A program made the translations under genes and the position numbers. Shown in pieces: positions 16,258 to 23,612 of a stretch of DNA of 27,835 nucleotides. Within the stretch, counting starts at the first letter, position 1; the number at the start of each line of letters is the position of its first letter. The stretch comes from CAYXVJ01 sp964558445 (GTDB lineage: Bacteria > Bacillota > Clostridia > Saccharofermentanales > Fastidiosipilaceae), in the NCBI GenBank assembly GCA_964558445.1, contig CAZLEA010000020.1:1-27835 (forward strand), in the 5' to 3' direction. The notes under the pieces are model-generated. The model did no database searches, was not told the DNA's origin, and saw only the letters and a program-made list of their open reading frames with translations.

Positions 16258-16905
16258 ATGAACGATGTTTCGTCATTGGATAACGTAATGATCTTCGATC
16301 ATCCGTTGATTCAACATAAAATCTCATTGATGAGAGATAAGCACACGTCAACCAAGGAGTTCCGTGAGCTGGCCGAGGAGCTGTCCACACTGATGGGCTA
16401 CGAGGTTACACGCGATCTACCCTTGACCGAGGTGGAGATCGAGACGCCGATCGCCATGGCCAAGACCAAGGTGCTGACCGGTAAGAAGATCGCATTGATC
16501 CCCATCTTGCGCGCCGGATTGGGCATGGTCAATGGCATGTTGAATCTGATTCCCATGGCCAAGGTCGGTCATATCGGCTTGTACCGTGACCCCGAGACGC
16601 TCGAGCCTGTCGAGTACTATTGCAAACTTCCTCAGGATATATCCGAACGCCTCTGTGTCGTCATGGATCCGATGCTGGCTACCGGCGGATCGGCTGCTGC
16701 CGCAATCGACTTCCTGAAGCAGAGGAATATCACCAACATCAAGTTCATGTCCCTGATCGCGGCACCGGAAGGCGTCCACAAGCTGCATGAACAGCATCCC
16801 GATGTACCGATCTACTGTGCAGCCCTCGATGAGAAACTAGATGATCATGCGTACATCGTCCCCGGTTTGGGCGATGCAGGCGACCGTCTCTTCGGCACGA
16901 AGTAA
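16258..16905 (+). CDS. upp: Uracil phosphoribosyltransferase
   Basis: Salvage enzyme joining uracil and PRPP to make UMP. It is 215 aa, within a few residues of the family norm. The PRPP loop VVMDPMLATGGSA lies at 134-146, ILRAGLGM at 83-90 and the uracil-binding C-terminal PGLGDAGDRLFGTK closes the protein. The ATG has GAGGAGAG upstream at 16244-16251. It follows rpiB and is closed by a strong terminator at 16939-16984, so it probably ends the rpiB-upp unit. Confidence 0.97.
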   Translation: MNDVSSLDNVMIFDHPLIQHKISLMRDKHTSTKEFRELAEELSTLMGYEVTRDLPLTEVEIETPIAMAKTKVLTGKKIALIPILRAGLGMVNGMLNLIPMAKVGHIGLYRDPETLEPVEYYCKLPQDISERLCVVMDPMLATGGSAAAAIDFLKQRNITNIKFMSLIAAPEGVHKLHEQHPDVPIYCAALDEKLDDHAYIVPGLGDAGDRLFGTK

Positions 16906-16938
16906 GCCGAGTAAGCACACAGACGAATAAATATCAGA

Positions 16939-16984
16939 GGAGCATTCAAGCAAGCTTCGGTGTTGCTTGGGTGCTCCCTTTTTT
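16939..16984 (+). terminator. Strong intrinsic terminator after upp
   Basis: A 15-bp stem, GGAGCATTCAAGCAA (16939-16953) with TTGCTTGGGTGCTCC (16963-16977), contains two G-U pairs and a 9-base loop. It is followed by CTTTTTT. This is a textbook Rho-independent terminator 33 bases after the upp stop. Confidence 0.93.
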
Positions 16985-17010
16985 GTTGAATTCTTGATGT
17001 ATCATAGAAT
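16983..17010 (+). promoter_or_regulatory. Possible rpiA promoter
   Basis: TTGTTG (16983-16988), a 16-base spacer, then TAGAAT (17005-17010). It overlaps the T-run of the upp terminator and lies 35 bases before the rpiA start. As rpiA follows a strong terminator, it needs its own promoter, and this is the best candidate. Confidence 0.45.
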
Positions 17011-17045
17011 TAGTAAGACCGTATTCGACCTCGGAGGTGTTCCGG

Positions 17046-17741
17046 ATGGATAACAGAGAGCAAGAGAAACAATCGGCAGCCAAGGCGGCAGCAAGCTATA
17101 TCGAGAACAATATGATACTCGGTCTGGGAAGCGGCTCGACAGCCTACTACCTGATTATTGAAGCGGCTCGTCTCTACCGCGAAGGCTATCAATTACACGC
17201 TGTGGCAAGCTCGAGCGCGAGCGCGAGAATCGCTATGCGAGAGGGGCTTGCGCTACTAGACATCGACGCAGTAGATCGGATCGATCTGGCTATCGACGGT
17301 GTGGATGAGATCGATGTGAACTTCGATGCGATCAAGGGCGGAGGCGCTGCTCTGTTTCGTGAGAAGATCGTCGCAAGCCTCGCAACTGAGGTGATCTGGA
17401 TCATGGATTCGACGAAACAAGTGGAGCGAATCGGTGCTTATCCACTACCGCTGGAGCTTCTGCCCTATGGTTATACGCATACGATCAAACGCCTCTGGAA
17501 ACTGGGTTTGAACCCGCGCCTGCGCATGGATGGTGACCGGCCGCTACGGACCGATAACGGTAATTATATCGCCGACTTGCAACAAGCAGACCTCGGTGAT
17601 CCGGGAGCCTTGCAAGCGAAGCTCCGAGAGACAGTCGGCGTGATTGAGGACGGACTCTTCTTGAATGCTTGTACCCGCATCATCGTCGGACGAGGGGACG
17701 GCGCTGTCACTTACGAGAATCCCGGATGGATTCGGCGCTAG
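17046..17741 (+). CDS. rpiA: Ribose-5-phosphate isomerase A
   Basis: Same reaction as RpiB but an unrelated fold. It is 231 aa, the usual length. The phosphate-binding GLGSGSTA (26-33), the active-site LAIDGVDEID (81-90) and KGGGAALFREKI (97-108) with the catalytic Glu are all present. Start: GGAGG at 17033-17037 is 8 bases before this ATG; a GTG inside the ribosome site (17037) is rejected. The gene is monocistronic: a terminator precedes it and a two-way terminator follows, after which the tad operon comes in from the other strand. Having both rpiA and rpiB is not rare. Confidence 0.95.
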   Translation: MDNREQEKQSAAKAAASYIENNMILGLGSGSTAYYLIIEAARLYREGYQLHAVASSSASARIAMREGLALLDIDAVDRIDLAIDGVDEIDVNFDAIKGGGAALFREKIVASLATEVIWIMDSTKQVERIGAYPLPLELLPYGYTHTIKRLWKLGLNPRLRMDGDRPLRTDNGNYIADLQQADLGDPGALQAKLRETVGVIEDGLFLNACTRIIVGRGDGAVTYENPGWIRR

Positions 17742-17751
17742 GACAATAGAA

Positions 17752-17786
17752 AGAAGCGACAAACCGGAAGAGGTCAGGTCGCTTCT
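17752..17786. terminator. Bidirectional terminator between rpiA and the FHA gene
   Basis: AGAAGCGAC (17752-17760) and GTCGCTTCT (17778-17786) make a perfect 9-bp stem with a 17-base loop. On the minus strand the stem is followed by a T-rich TTCTATTG. It lies between two convergent genes and can serve both. Confidence 0.7.
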
Positions 17787-17807
17787 CGCTGAGGGCTATG
17801 AGCATCG

Positions 17808-19178
17808 CTACGCGCTCTGACCCAGGTCAAGTTCGTCTTCGATCGCAAAGAGGTAGGTCTGATCATGGAAGCGAATAAACGCACCGGTGAAGAGTACATA
17901 GTCCTCATAGTAATGAAGTCGAAGGTTATTCAAATAGGTGCCACTCTCCGAAGCGAGGTCTGTTAACAGGTACGTTCCGTCTTGCTTCGTGATCCTGGCG
18001 TGCAGGGGGGATAGATCGCCGGATTGGGGCTTGAAATCACAGCGATCCATATCACTGCCTATATAGAATTCGCGGTTTAGGATCACCGCTGCCGGCTTGC
18101 TCTTCTCCATAATGCGATCTGGCTCTGTCGCTTGATCGTCCTCTCTGCTTAGGGGGTAGAGATAGGCGATGGAGAATTGCTCTTTTGGGGGCGTATCCGA
18201 CTTGGCCTTGGCGAACGTCTCGTCCAAGGATCGAAGACCCTCTTCGGCTTCCAATTCTCTAAGTTTGGCCTGTCTTCGCTCTTGCTCGAAGCGAGTGTCA
18301 CTGACGTCTTCCGTCTTAGCCAGGCGAAGCAAATATACGTCGCTAGCGATCAAGACGAAAAGGCCGATAGCCGTAAGCGAGTAGTAGAGTGCAGACTGGG
18401 TTCGAATCGCCATCGTCAAGCTGATGTTCAGCAAGAAGAGTAAAGCGATGTCAACGAGTACCAGTGTCTTGAAAGGCGAGACGGCTTGTTTCGGTTCGGA
18501 TTTGGGCTTGCTCGTCTTGCGTGGGGACTTGTGCTTCGCGTCTGCGATCTTACGACGCCTCGGCTTCTCCGGATGGCGAAGCTTCTCCTCGAGCCATGTG
18601 ACGAAGCGATCGATATCGCCCGTGACGTATTGCCTCATGAGCAGAATCTCTTCTTCCAAGAACAGACTCTTCTGCTGTGCTTGCTCGATACAGAATTCGA
18701 GCAAGTCCGAGAGCAGCATAGCCTCTGCATCCGTGACTGGCTCCATCACCTTCGCTTCTGCGGGTATATACAAGAAGTAGGGATCGAAACCGGTGACTTG
18801 CTTGGAAGATGGGTCTACTTGTTTCAGGTAAACGAAGCGCTCGTCGAGCACAATCTGCCTTGCATCGAGGAGAATGTCTCGGCATAGATTCAGGGTTAAC
18901 AAGGTTTCGTGCAAACAGGTGAAGAGCTCCTTGCGGTCCGCTTGCCTGGAGAGGAAGTATTGTTCTAGGCTGATGTAGCCGGACTTGTCATAGATCAGAT
19001 AGGCCTGCCTACCTTCTTCCATGACCTCCGCCGCCAAGAAACGATCCCCCCGCCCGTTCATGATCTCTGTTTGATAATCCATGAGCTCATGAGTATCGGC
19101 CAGGCGACAGAGTATCTGCTTCGACTCGGGTCCGAAGAAGATCAATTCATGAATGCTTGCTTGTTTGTCCTGTCTCAT
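17808..19178 (-). CDS. FHA-domain membrane protein of Tad locus (DUF6382-like)
   Basis: A 456-aa protein typical of clostridial Tad/Flp pilus loci. Residues 1-205 resemble the DUF6382 region (YLIYDKSGYISLEQYFL near 60-76). A Lys/Arg/Pro-rich linker (205-232) is followed by two transmembrane helices at about 237-256 and 262-285, a charged helix (295-325) and an FHA domain at about 366-445. The FHA shows IGSD, SPLHAR and ESGTYLNN. The Arg after the first Gly, which binds phosphothreonine in canonical FHA domains, is replaced by Ser, so phosphopeptide binding is uncertain. The ATG at 19178 is preceded by GGTGGGT; a GTG at 19190 is an alternative. It is the last gene of the tad operon, 29 bases after flp. 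The role in pilus assembly is inferred from position. Confidence 0.8.
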   Translation of the reverse strand: MRQDKQASIHELIFFGPESKQILCRLADTHELMDYQTEIMNGRGDRFLAAEVMEEGRQAYLIYDKSGYISLEQYFLSRQADRKELFTCLHETLLTLNLCRDILLDARQIVLDERFVYLKQVDPSSKQVTGFDPYFLYIPAEAKVMEPVTDAEAMLLSDLLEFCIEQAQQKSLFLEEEILLMRQYVTGDIDRFVTWLEEKLRHPEKPRRRKIADAKHKSPRKTSKPKSEPKQAVSPFKTLVLVDIALLFLLNISLTMAIRTQSALYYSLTAIGLFVLIASDVYLLRLAKTEDVSDTRFEQERRQAKLRELEAEEGLRSLDETFAKAKSDTPPKEQFSIAYLYPLSREDDQATEPDRIMEKSKPAAVILNREFYIGSDMDRCDFKPQSGDLSPLHARITKQDGTYLLTDLASESGTYLNNLRLHYYEDYVLFTGAFIRFHDQTYLFAIEDELDLGQSA

Positions 19179-19207
19179 ACATGTACCCACCCGTTTCTAA
19201 CAACTAC

Positions 19208-19459
19208 CTAGCCGACGCCCTTACCTAATTCGCTGAGTATGCTAGTCTCCTTGAAGGCTGCATCGGAAATCTTATTCGCAAAGGACTTGATCTCGGTGCT
19301 GAAGAACAGCGCCAATGTCAAGAGGGCAGCGATTATGATTACGACCTCAAGGGTGCCCATACCCTGTTTCGCACGTCTGGCGTTCACCTGACACAAGCAG
19401 TACAACTTGGCCTTGGAGAGGCCGCTTCTAACCTTCTGATAATGGATATTTGTTTGCAT
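19208..19459 (-). CDS. flp: Flp1-type IVb pilin
   Basis: The 83-aa structural subunit of the Tad pilus. A basic leader of 33 residues ends in KQG. The mature part would start MGTLE, with the Glu at +5 that class III/IVb prepilins need, followed by one hydrophobic helix (VVIIIAALLTLALFF) and a short polar C terminus, as in the Flp1-like family. The leader is longer than in many Flp pilins and contains two Cys. The start is fixed by AAGGAGGACTC directly before the ATG. A 7-bp hairpin, GAACCCG/CGGGTTC (19477-19495), lies just upstream of the ribosome site. This gene follows a 148-base gap after the assembly genes, so it may have its own promoter or processed message. Confidence 0.88.
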   Translation of the reverse strand: MQTNIHYQKVRSGLSKAKLYCLCQVNARRAKQGMGTLEVVIIIAALLTLALFFSTEIKSFANKISDAAFKETSILSELGKGVG

Positions 19460-19476
19460 AGAGTCCTCCTTCTTAT

Positions 19477-19495
19477 GAACCCGCTGTTCGGGTTC
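19477..19495 (-). promoter_or_regulatory. Hairpin upstream of the flp ribosome binding site
   Basis: GAACCCG and CGGGTTC form a perfect 7-bp stem with a 5-base loop, 6 bases from the AAGGAGG of flp. It has no T-run. It may mark an mRNA 5' end that protects abundant pilin message. The remainder of the 148-base gap (19460-19607) shows no convincing promoter by eye. Confidence 0.45.
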
Positions 19496-19607
19496 GTTTG
19501 TATCTAGCATATGAGATTCGGATGCATGTATCCTTCGAACTTCTCTCCCAAATACATCCCGTTTCCGCATAATTCCTCGTTGATATCTCGGCAAGAGTGC
19601 TAATTGT

Positions 19608-21167
19608 TCAATACTGCATAAACATCAATAGGGCGGGCGCGGCACTCATCAAGATGATCGAGAACATGTCCATGATCATCGGCAGGAACAAGCGCTGACT
19701 CAACATCTCGTGCTTCTTGCGGTAAGCGTTGCCGAGTATCGACCAACAATCCCTGCTCGCTTGATCGAGCTGGCGCAGCATCTCGCCTCCGCCATGCGTC
19801 TCTTGTCTTGCGAGGAGAAGTAGCGCGCTCTGAGCTTCGGGCACGTCCAGGCGAGCGGAGAATTCGCCGAGCACGGCCGCAGCATTCTGACCGCTGTTCA
19901 TCGACAGTTCGATTAACTGAAGTTCTCTGTAGAAGGCGGAATCCGTTGGCATCTGCTGGATCGAGAAGAGCAGAGCGCGTCTCACAACCATCCCGCTCTT
20001 AAGCAATTGATTCATCAGGGAGATGAAGAGGGGAAGGCTCTGCATCAACTCGTTTTGGTAGCGGTTTGCGCGCGAGAAGAGTTCTTGATCTTGAGCCAGA
20101 GGTACGGCAATTAGGATAATCATGATGTAGAGTAGCGGCATGCCAAGCAAACCGCATACGAACAGAAGCGGTATGGCGAGGACGAACCACAAGATCTTGA
20201 GTTGGCACCAGACATTGACCTCATCGATACCGGCCTCATACTGCATGCGGATCCAACCCGTTTGATTATCGTCACGCAAGCTCCAGAGTATGCGCATCGA
20301 CGCATAGAGCCGTAGCACGTAGGTCTTGGGCAGGTAATCTTGCAGTCTTGCGGCGAGGCGGGACAGGGGACTCTCCTTGGCAAGTCGCTGCTTCAAACGG
20401 ATCAAACTCTCGTCCTTCAATTTCGTAGCGGCCTTCGCTCGAAACAATATGTTCAGAATCAAGGCCGTGATGGCGAGTACATAAGAGCCGGCTAACATGA
20501 GCTGACCGAAGCTTGATGTGAAGCTGTCTTGCATATAGTCTGCGGCTCCGGTCTGTAGCATCAACATAACGGGGAAGGGCATGAGCGCCAAGATAATCGA
20601 CTCCATGCTCTGGGAGGCATGTTCGGCTTGCACCTGACGCTCGATACGTTTGATATCGCCCAGTATCCTCGCCTCTTGATGCAAGAGGTCAGGCAGATCC
20701 GTCCCGCTGAAGTCCATCGTCGTCAAGACTTGCAAGACGATGGCGGCTTCCGGGCTCTCCAGCCGGGTGGCGAAATCCCGAATCAGTGCATGCAGGGGCA
20801 TCTGTAAGCGTAGCCCCGTGGCGATCTCTTCGAGACCTGCTTGGAAGCGATTCTTCTTACTATATAGTTTGGCAAAGTGCATCGGAGCATCCATAAACGC
20901 CGTATCCAGTGACTTGCCGGCCGACGTTTCCGTACTCAGAAACTGCAGAAGCAACTCGGTTTGCTCTCGCGACACCTTCTCGCCTCGATAAGCAAGCAAG
21001 CGCTCGAGCGCAATACTCATACCGACACCGGACAATAAACCTGCAGGAATACATAGTGCCTTATCGACGATGAACAGATTAGCGAGCAGCATCATCAAGA
21101 CGGCACTCGCGATGTAGATGACAAGGGATCTAATCCCCAGGCGTTTGATTCGTTGTTTGATAGACAA
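19608..21167 (-). CDS. Fused TadB-TadC platform protein of the Tad pilus
   Basis: A 519-aa inner-membrane platform with two T2SSF domains. The N-terminal half has helices at about 14-58, a TadB-like cytoplasmic domain (68-190) and helices at about 190-245. The C-terminal half has helices at about 322-358, a TadC-like domain (372-495, with LSMNSGQNAAAVLGEFSARL) and a final helix pair. Tad systems normally encode TadB and TadC as separate proteins of about 300 aa, so this looks like a fusion; a GspF/PilC-like double domain is the alternative reading. The start is a TTG at 21167, chosen because GGAGGG lies 8 bases upstream and no ATG fits. It overlaps the end of tadA by 38 bases. Confidence 0.82.
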   Translation of the reverse strand: MSIKQRIKRLGIRSLVIYIASAVLMMLLANLFIVDKALCIPAGLLSGVGMSIALERLLAYRGEKVSREQTELLLQFLSTETSAGKSLDTAFMDAPMHFAKLYSKKNRFQAGLEEIATGLRLQMPLHALIRDFATRLESPEAAIVLQVLTTMDFSGTDLPDLLHQEARILGDIKRIERQVQAEHASQSMESIILALMPFPVMLMLQTGAADYMQDSFTSSFGQLMLAGSYVLAITALILNILFRAKAATKLKDESLIRLKQRLAKESPLSRLAARLQDYLPKTYVLRLYASMRILWSLRDDNQTGWIRMQYEAGIDEVNVWCQLKILWFVLAIPLLFVCGLLGMPLLYIMIILIAVPLAQDQELFSRANRYQNELMQSLPLFISLMNQLLKSGMVVRRALLFSIQQMPTDSAFYRELQLIELSMNSGQNAAAVLGEFSARLDVPEAQSALLLLARQETHGGGEMLRQLDQASRDCWSILGNAYRKKHEMLSQRLFLPMIMDMFSIILMSAAPALLMFMQY

Positions 21168-22377
21168 GATCGGAACCCTCCATTTGACGCAAAAAAACGG
21201 CTTCTAAACGATAGATCTGCTTATCGTCCGGGTAGAGGCGATAGACTTCGCTGATCTCTCGCTTCCCCTCCGATGTGCGGCGGATATGGACAAGTATGTG
21301 CACGGCTGCGGCAACTTCGCGCAGAATCGTCTCATAGGGCAAGTTTGATACGTGGAGCACCAAGTTCGCTAGGCGACTGACCATATCGCGACAAGAGTTC
21401 GCGTGCCCCGTGCAGAGTGTGCCGGGATGCCCCGTGTTCATGCTGCTGAGTAGATCGTATGCCTCCGCACCGCGCACCTCACCGACGATGATGCGATCCG
21501 GTCGCATTCGAAGAGCGGTCTTGATCAGGTCCGCGATCGTGATCTGTCCGCTGCCGTCGGGCCCCGGTAATCTCGCCTCCAAGCGCACCAGATTCTCGTG
21601 CCCCTGCAGTTGCAGTTCGCTCGAGTCCTCGATTGTCACCACGCGCTCTCTTGCGGGAATCTCTGAAGATAGGACGTTGAGTAGGGTCGTCTTGCCGCTA
21701 CCCGTACCGCCCGAGATCATGATGCTCTCACGCTGGCGTATGGCATCGCCCAGGTAATCGAGGCACTCGCGCGTGATGAAGTCCGTCGCGATCAAGGCCT
21801 CGCCGCTGAGTTTGATACCCGTAAACTTACGAATCGTGAAGATCGGTCCGTCGGTAGCGACCGGTGGCAGTACGGCGTTGGCCCTCGAACCGTCCGGTAG
21901 CCGCATGTCTGCGATCGGTTGACGGTAGTTTAGCGCGCGATTCGCTTGGGAGAAGAAATGGGTGATGACGTCGCTTAGATGCGCCTGATCGCGAAAGCTA
22001 AGCTCGGTCTGCCTCAGGCGACCGTCTGCTTCGATAAAGATTCGCTTCGGCCCATTTACCATAATCTCCGTCACGCGCCGATCCTCCATCAACGGCTGAA
22101 GTATGTCGAGCCCCTTCATCTCGTTGTAAATCTCATCGACGATCTCTTGATGTAGGCCTAGGCTTAAGACCTGGCTTCCCAGCTCGACTCGCATCTGCTC
22201 TGCAATCAAGCTCTTCAAACGCCGCTCGTCATGCAAGAGATTGCTGCCCTCAGCCGCGATTACCCGCCGCTTCACCTGTTTGGCAAGTTCGTGTCGCTCA
22301 TGTAGATTGCCGAAGTTCATCTGTTGTTTCTGCTCGCTTGGTATAGCTGATTGCCGAAATCTAGATCGTTTGGACAT
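21130..22377 (-). CDS. tadA: Tad pilus assembly ATPase TadA/CpaF
   Basis: The 415-aa cytoplasmic secretion ATPase that powers pilus extension. Walker A GGTGSGKT is at 223-230, the acidic TIEDSSEL at 248-255, Walker B RIIVGEVRG at 295-303 and the His box LCTGHANS at 321-328, all standard for CpaF/TadA. The N-terminal domain includes RVTEIMVNGP (101-110). The length is normal. The ATG has GGGAGG about 9 bases upstream and overlaps the stop of the tadZ-like gene by 17 bases, so translation is coupled. It should act with the fused TadB-TadC platform downstream. Confidence 0.96.
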   Translation of the reverse strand: MSKRSRFRQSAIPSEQKQQMNFGNLHERHELAKQVKRRVIAAEGSNLLHDERRLKSLIAEQMRVELGSQVLSLGLHQEIVDEIYNEMKGLDILQPLMEDRRVTEIMVNGPKRIFIEADGRLRQTELSFRDQAHLSDVITHFFSQANRALNYRQPIADMRLPDGSRANAVLPPVATDGPIFTIRKFTGIKLSGEALIATDFITRECLDYLGDAIRQRESIMISGGTGSGKTTLLNVLSSEIPARERVVTIEDSSELQLQGHENLVRLEARLPGPDGSGQITIADLIKTALRMRPDRIIVGEVRGAEAYDLLSSMNTGHPGTLCTGHANSCRDMVSRLANLVLHVSNLPYETILREVAAAVHILVHIRRTSEGKREISEVYRLYPDDKQIYRLEAVFLRQMEGSDLVYQTTNQTPGD

Positions 22378-23383
22378 CCGTTTGTACCTCCCATAATTCC
22401 TTGTGCTTGCGCCCGGCCGGTAAGGCAGATAAGAGGCTGTTTAGCACCTTCTTCCAAGCTTCTTCATCCAGTGCGTTCGGATCCGACCAGGTGACAAACT
22501 CATCTGCCAGCGGTAGTAGTGTCCCCAATTTGCCGATACTGAGATTGTTTGTGAAGACAAACAGACTGCTTGGCTCGCCGCTCTCCTGAAGAGCTTGCTG
22601 ACAGAGTGCAAGCAGGCGTCTAAGTACCACAGGTTTCACTTCATGCAAGTCGTCTGCGCCGATAACGGGGGCAAAGGCCATGCAACCCTGCCTACTCACC
22701 GTAAGATAAGGCAGCAAATCGGCTGCGGCGAGCTCGTCATATTCGAGCCGCATGAACAAGCTGCTGAGATCCGCACGGTCGGCAGGTGCCTCGACGCGAA
22801 GCAGTGCCGGTGCGCGAAACAGATGCGGCGGGGTTAGCGGCAAACCGATGACTCTGCGCCCGCGATCGAGTTCGGCGCTCAGCATGCGCTCCCAAGCACG
22901 GTCCGATGCTTGGCCGGGTGACGGGGCGTGGAAGAGATAGGTCTTGAGAACGATCGCCTGGTCTGCTTGTTCTTGATCCTCTAGCAAGTCCTCGAGCGCT
23001 TCTGCAATCACGGTAGCGCCGGCGAGTCGATACACGCTTCGATGCTTGGCATCTGCCGGTTCATGTTCTTCATAGGTCTCCTCTTGATCTTGTAGGATGC
23101 GGCCGGCGAGATCCTCGTTTAATCGATTACCGTAGAGGTCCTTGAGGTTTGGTTTCTCTCGCATCTGAAGGAGGCGAAGATCGGCGTCGGGATGCCATGA
23201 CGGAAACTGACTCGATGTATAGATCAGAGCCTTCGCATCTTGGCCGCTTGTCTCGCGAAATGCCTTCATCTCATCCGGACTGCCGACACTGAGAAAATGG
23301 TATTTGGGACACTGCTTACCCAGCACCTGGCCGAGCCTGGATGCGAAGCGTTTGTCTCGATCCAAAATATAAACACGCTGCAT
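22361..23383 (-). CDS. Probable TadZ/CpaE-like protein without P-loop
   Basis: First gene of the tad operon, 340 aa. The start (MQRVYILDRDKRFASRL) looks like a receiver-type domain, as in CpaE/TadZ. The rest could be a degenerate MinD/ParA-like domain: hydrophobic strands occur near AIVLKTYLFHAP, GCMAFAPVIGA and SLFVFTNN. I find no Walker A (K-G-G-x-G-K-T) anywhere. TadZ localises the pilus machine in other bacteria; here this is inferred mainly from operon position. The ATG at 23383 has GAGG 6 bases upstream; a GTG at 23395 lies 5' of this site and is rejected. It overlaps tadA by 17 bases. Confidence 0.55.
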   Translation of the reverse strand: MQRVYILDRDKRFASRLGQVLGKQCPKYHFLSVGSPDEMKAFRETSGQDAKALIYTSSQFPSWHPDADLRLLQMREKPNLKDLYGNRLNEDLAGRILQDQEETYEEHEPADAKHRSVYRLAGATVIAEALEDLLEDQEQADQAIVLKTYLFHAPSPGQASDRAWERMLSAELDRGRRVIGLPLTPPHLFRAPALLRVEAPADRADLSSLFMRLEYDELAAADLLPYLTVSRQGCMAFAPVIGADDLHEVKPVVLRRLLALCQQALQESGEPSSLFVFTNNLSIGKLGTLLPLADEFVTWSDPNALDEEAWKKVLNSLLSALPAGRKHKELWEVQTDVQTI

Positions 23384-23402
23384 AGTACACCTCACAATCG
23401 CT

Positions 23403-23422
23403 TATGCTTTGCTCTAAGCATA
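23403..23422 (-). promoter_or_regulatory. Hairpin in the 5' leader of the tad operon
   Basis: TATGCTT (23403-23409) and AAGCATA (23416-23422) form a 7-bp stem with a 6-base loop, 20 bases upstream of the tadZ-like start. No T-run follows on either strand. The function is unknown. Confidence 0.4.
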
Positions 23423-23450
23423 GGGAGGATTAGGTGTTTGCTCCGGTCGT

Positions 23451-23470
23451 CTTTTCGCCCCTTTTCGCCC
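23451..23470. repeat. Perfect tandem 10-bp repeat upstream of the tad operon
   Basis: CTTTTCGCCC occurs twice back to back (23451-23460, 23461-23470) in the non-coding region between the divergent tad operon and metK. The period of one helical turn is what a regulator binding side by side would need. It lies 68-87 bases upstream of the tadZ-like start and about 58 bases beyond the metK -35 box, so control of the tad operon is more likely. Confidence 0.6.
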
Positions 23471-23528
23471 AAATTCCAAGCGCGTAGGGAATAGGGGTGA
23501 GTTTGTGCAGATTACAAGGACGATCAAA

Positions 23529-23557
23529 TTGTACGCACCCGAACGAAATGTTAGAAT
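23529..23557 (+). promoter_or_regulatory. metK promoter
   Basis: TTGTAC (23529-23534), exactly 17 bases, then TAGAAT (23552-23557), 55 bases before the metK start. It fits a sigma-A-type promoter. The short leader leaves no room for a SAM riboswitch. Confidence 0.65.
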
Positions 23558-23612
23558 GAGCAGGCAGTTTAAACACTTTAGCCACAGACAATAGTAGGAG
23601 GTTTCTACATAC

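Noticed and set aside
19595..19603. GAGTGCTAA, identical to one arm of the CIRCE heat-shock operator
   Set aside because: The second arm (TTAGCACTC) is missing at the required distance and no chaperone gene is near; chance match at the tadB-C stop.
23471..23612. Possible SAM riboswitch before metK
   Set aside because: The predicted promoter leaves only about 50 bases of leader, with no SAM-I-like helices or terminator.
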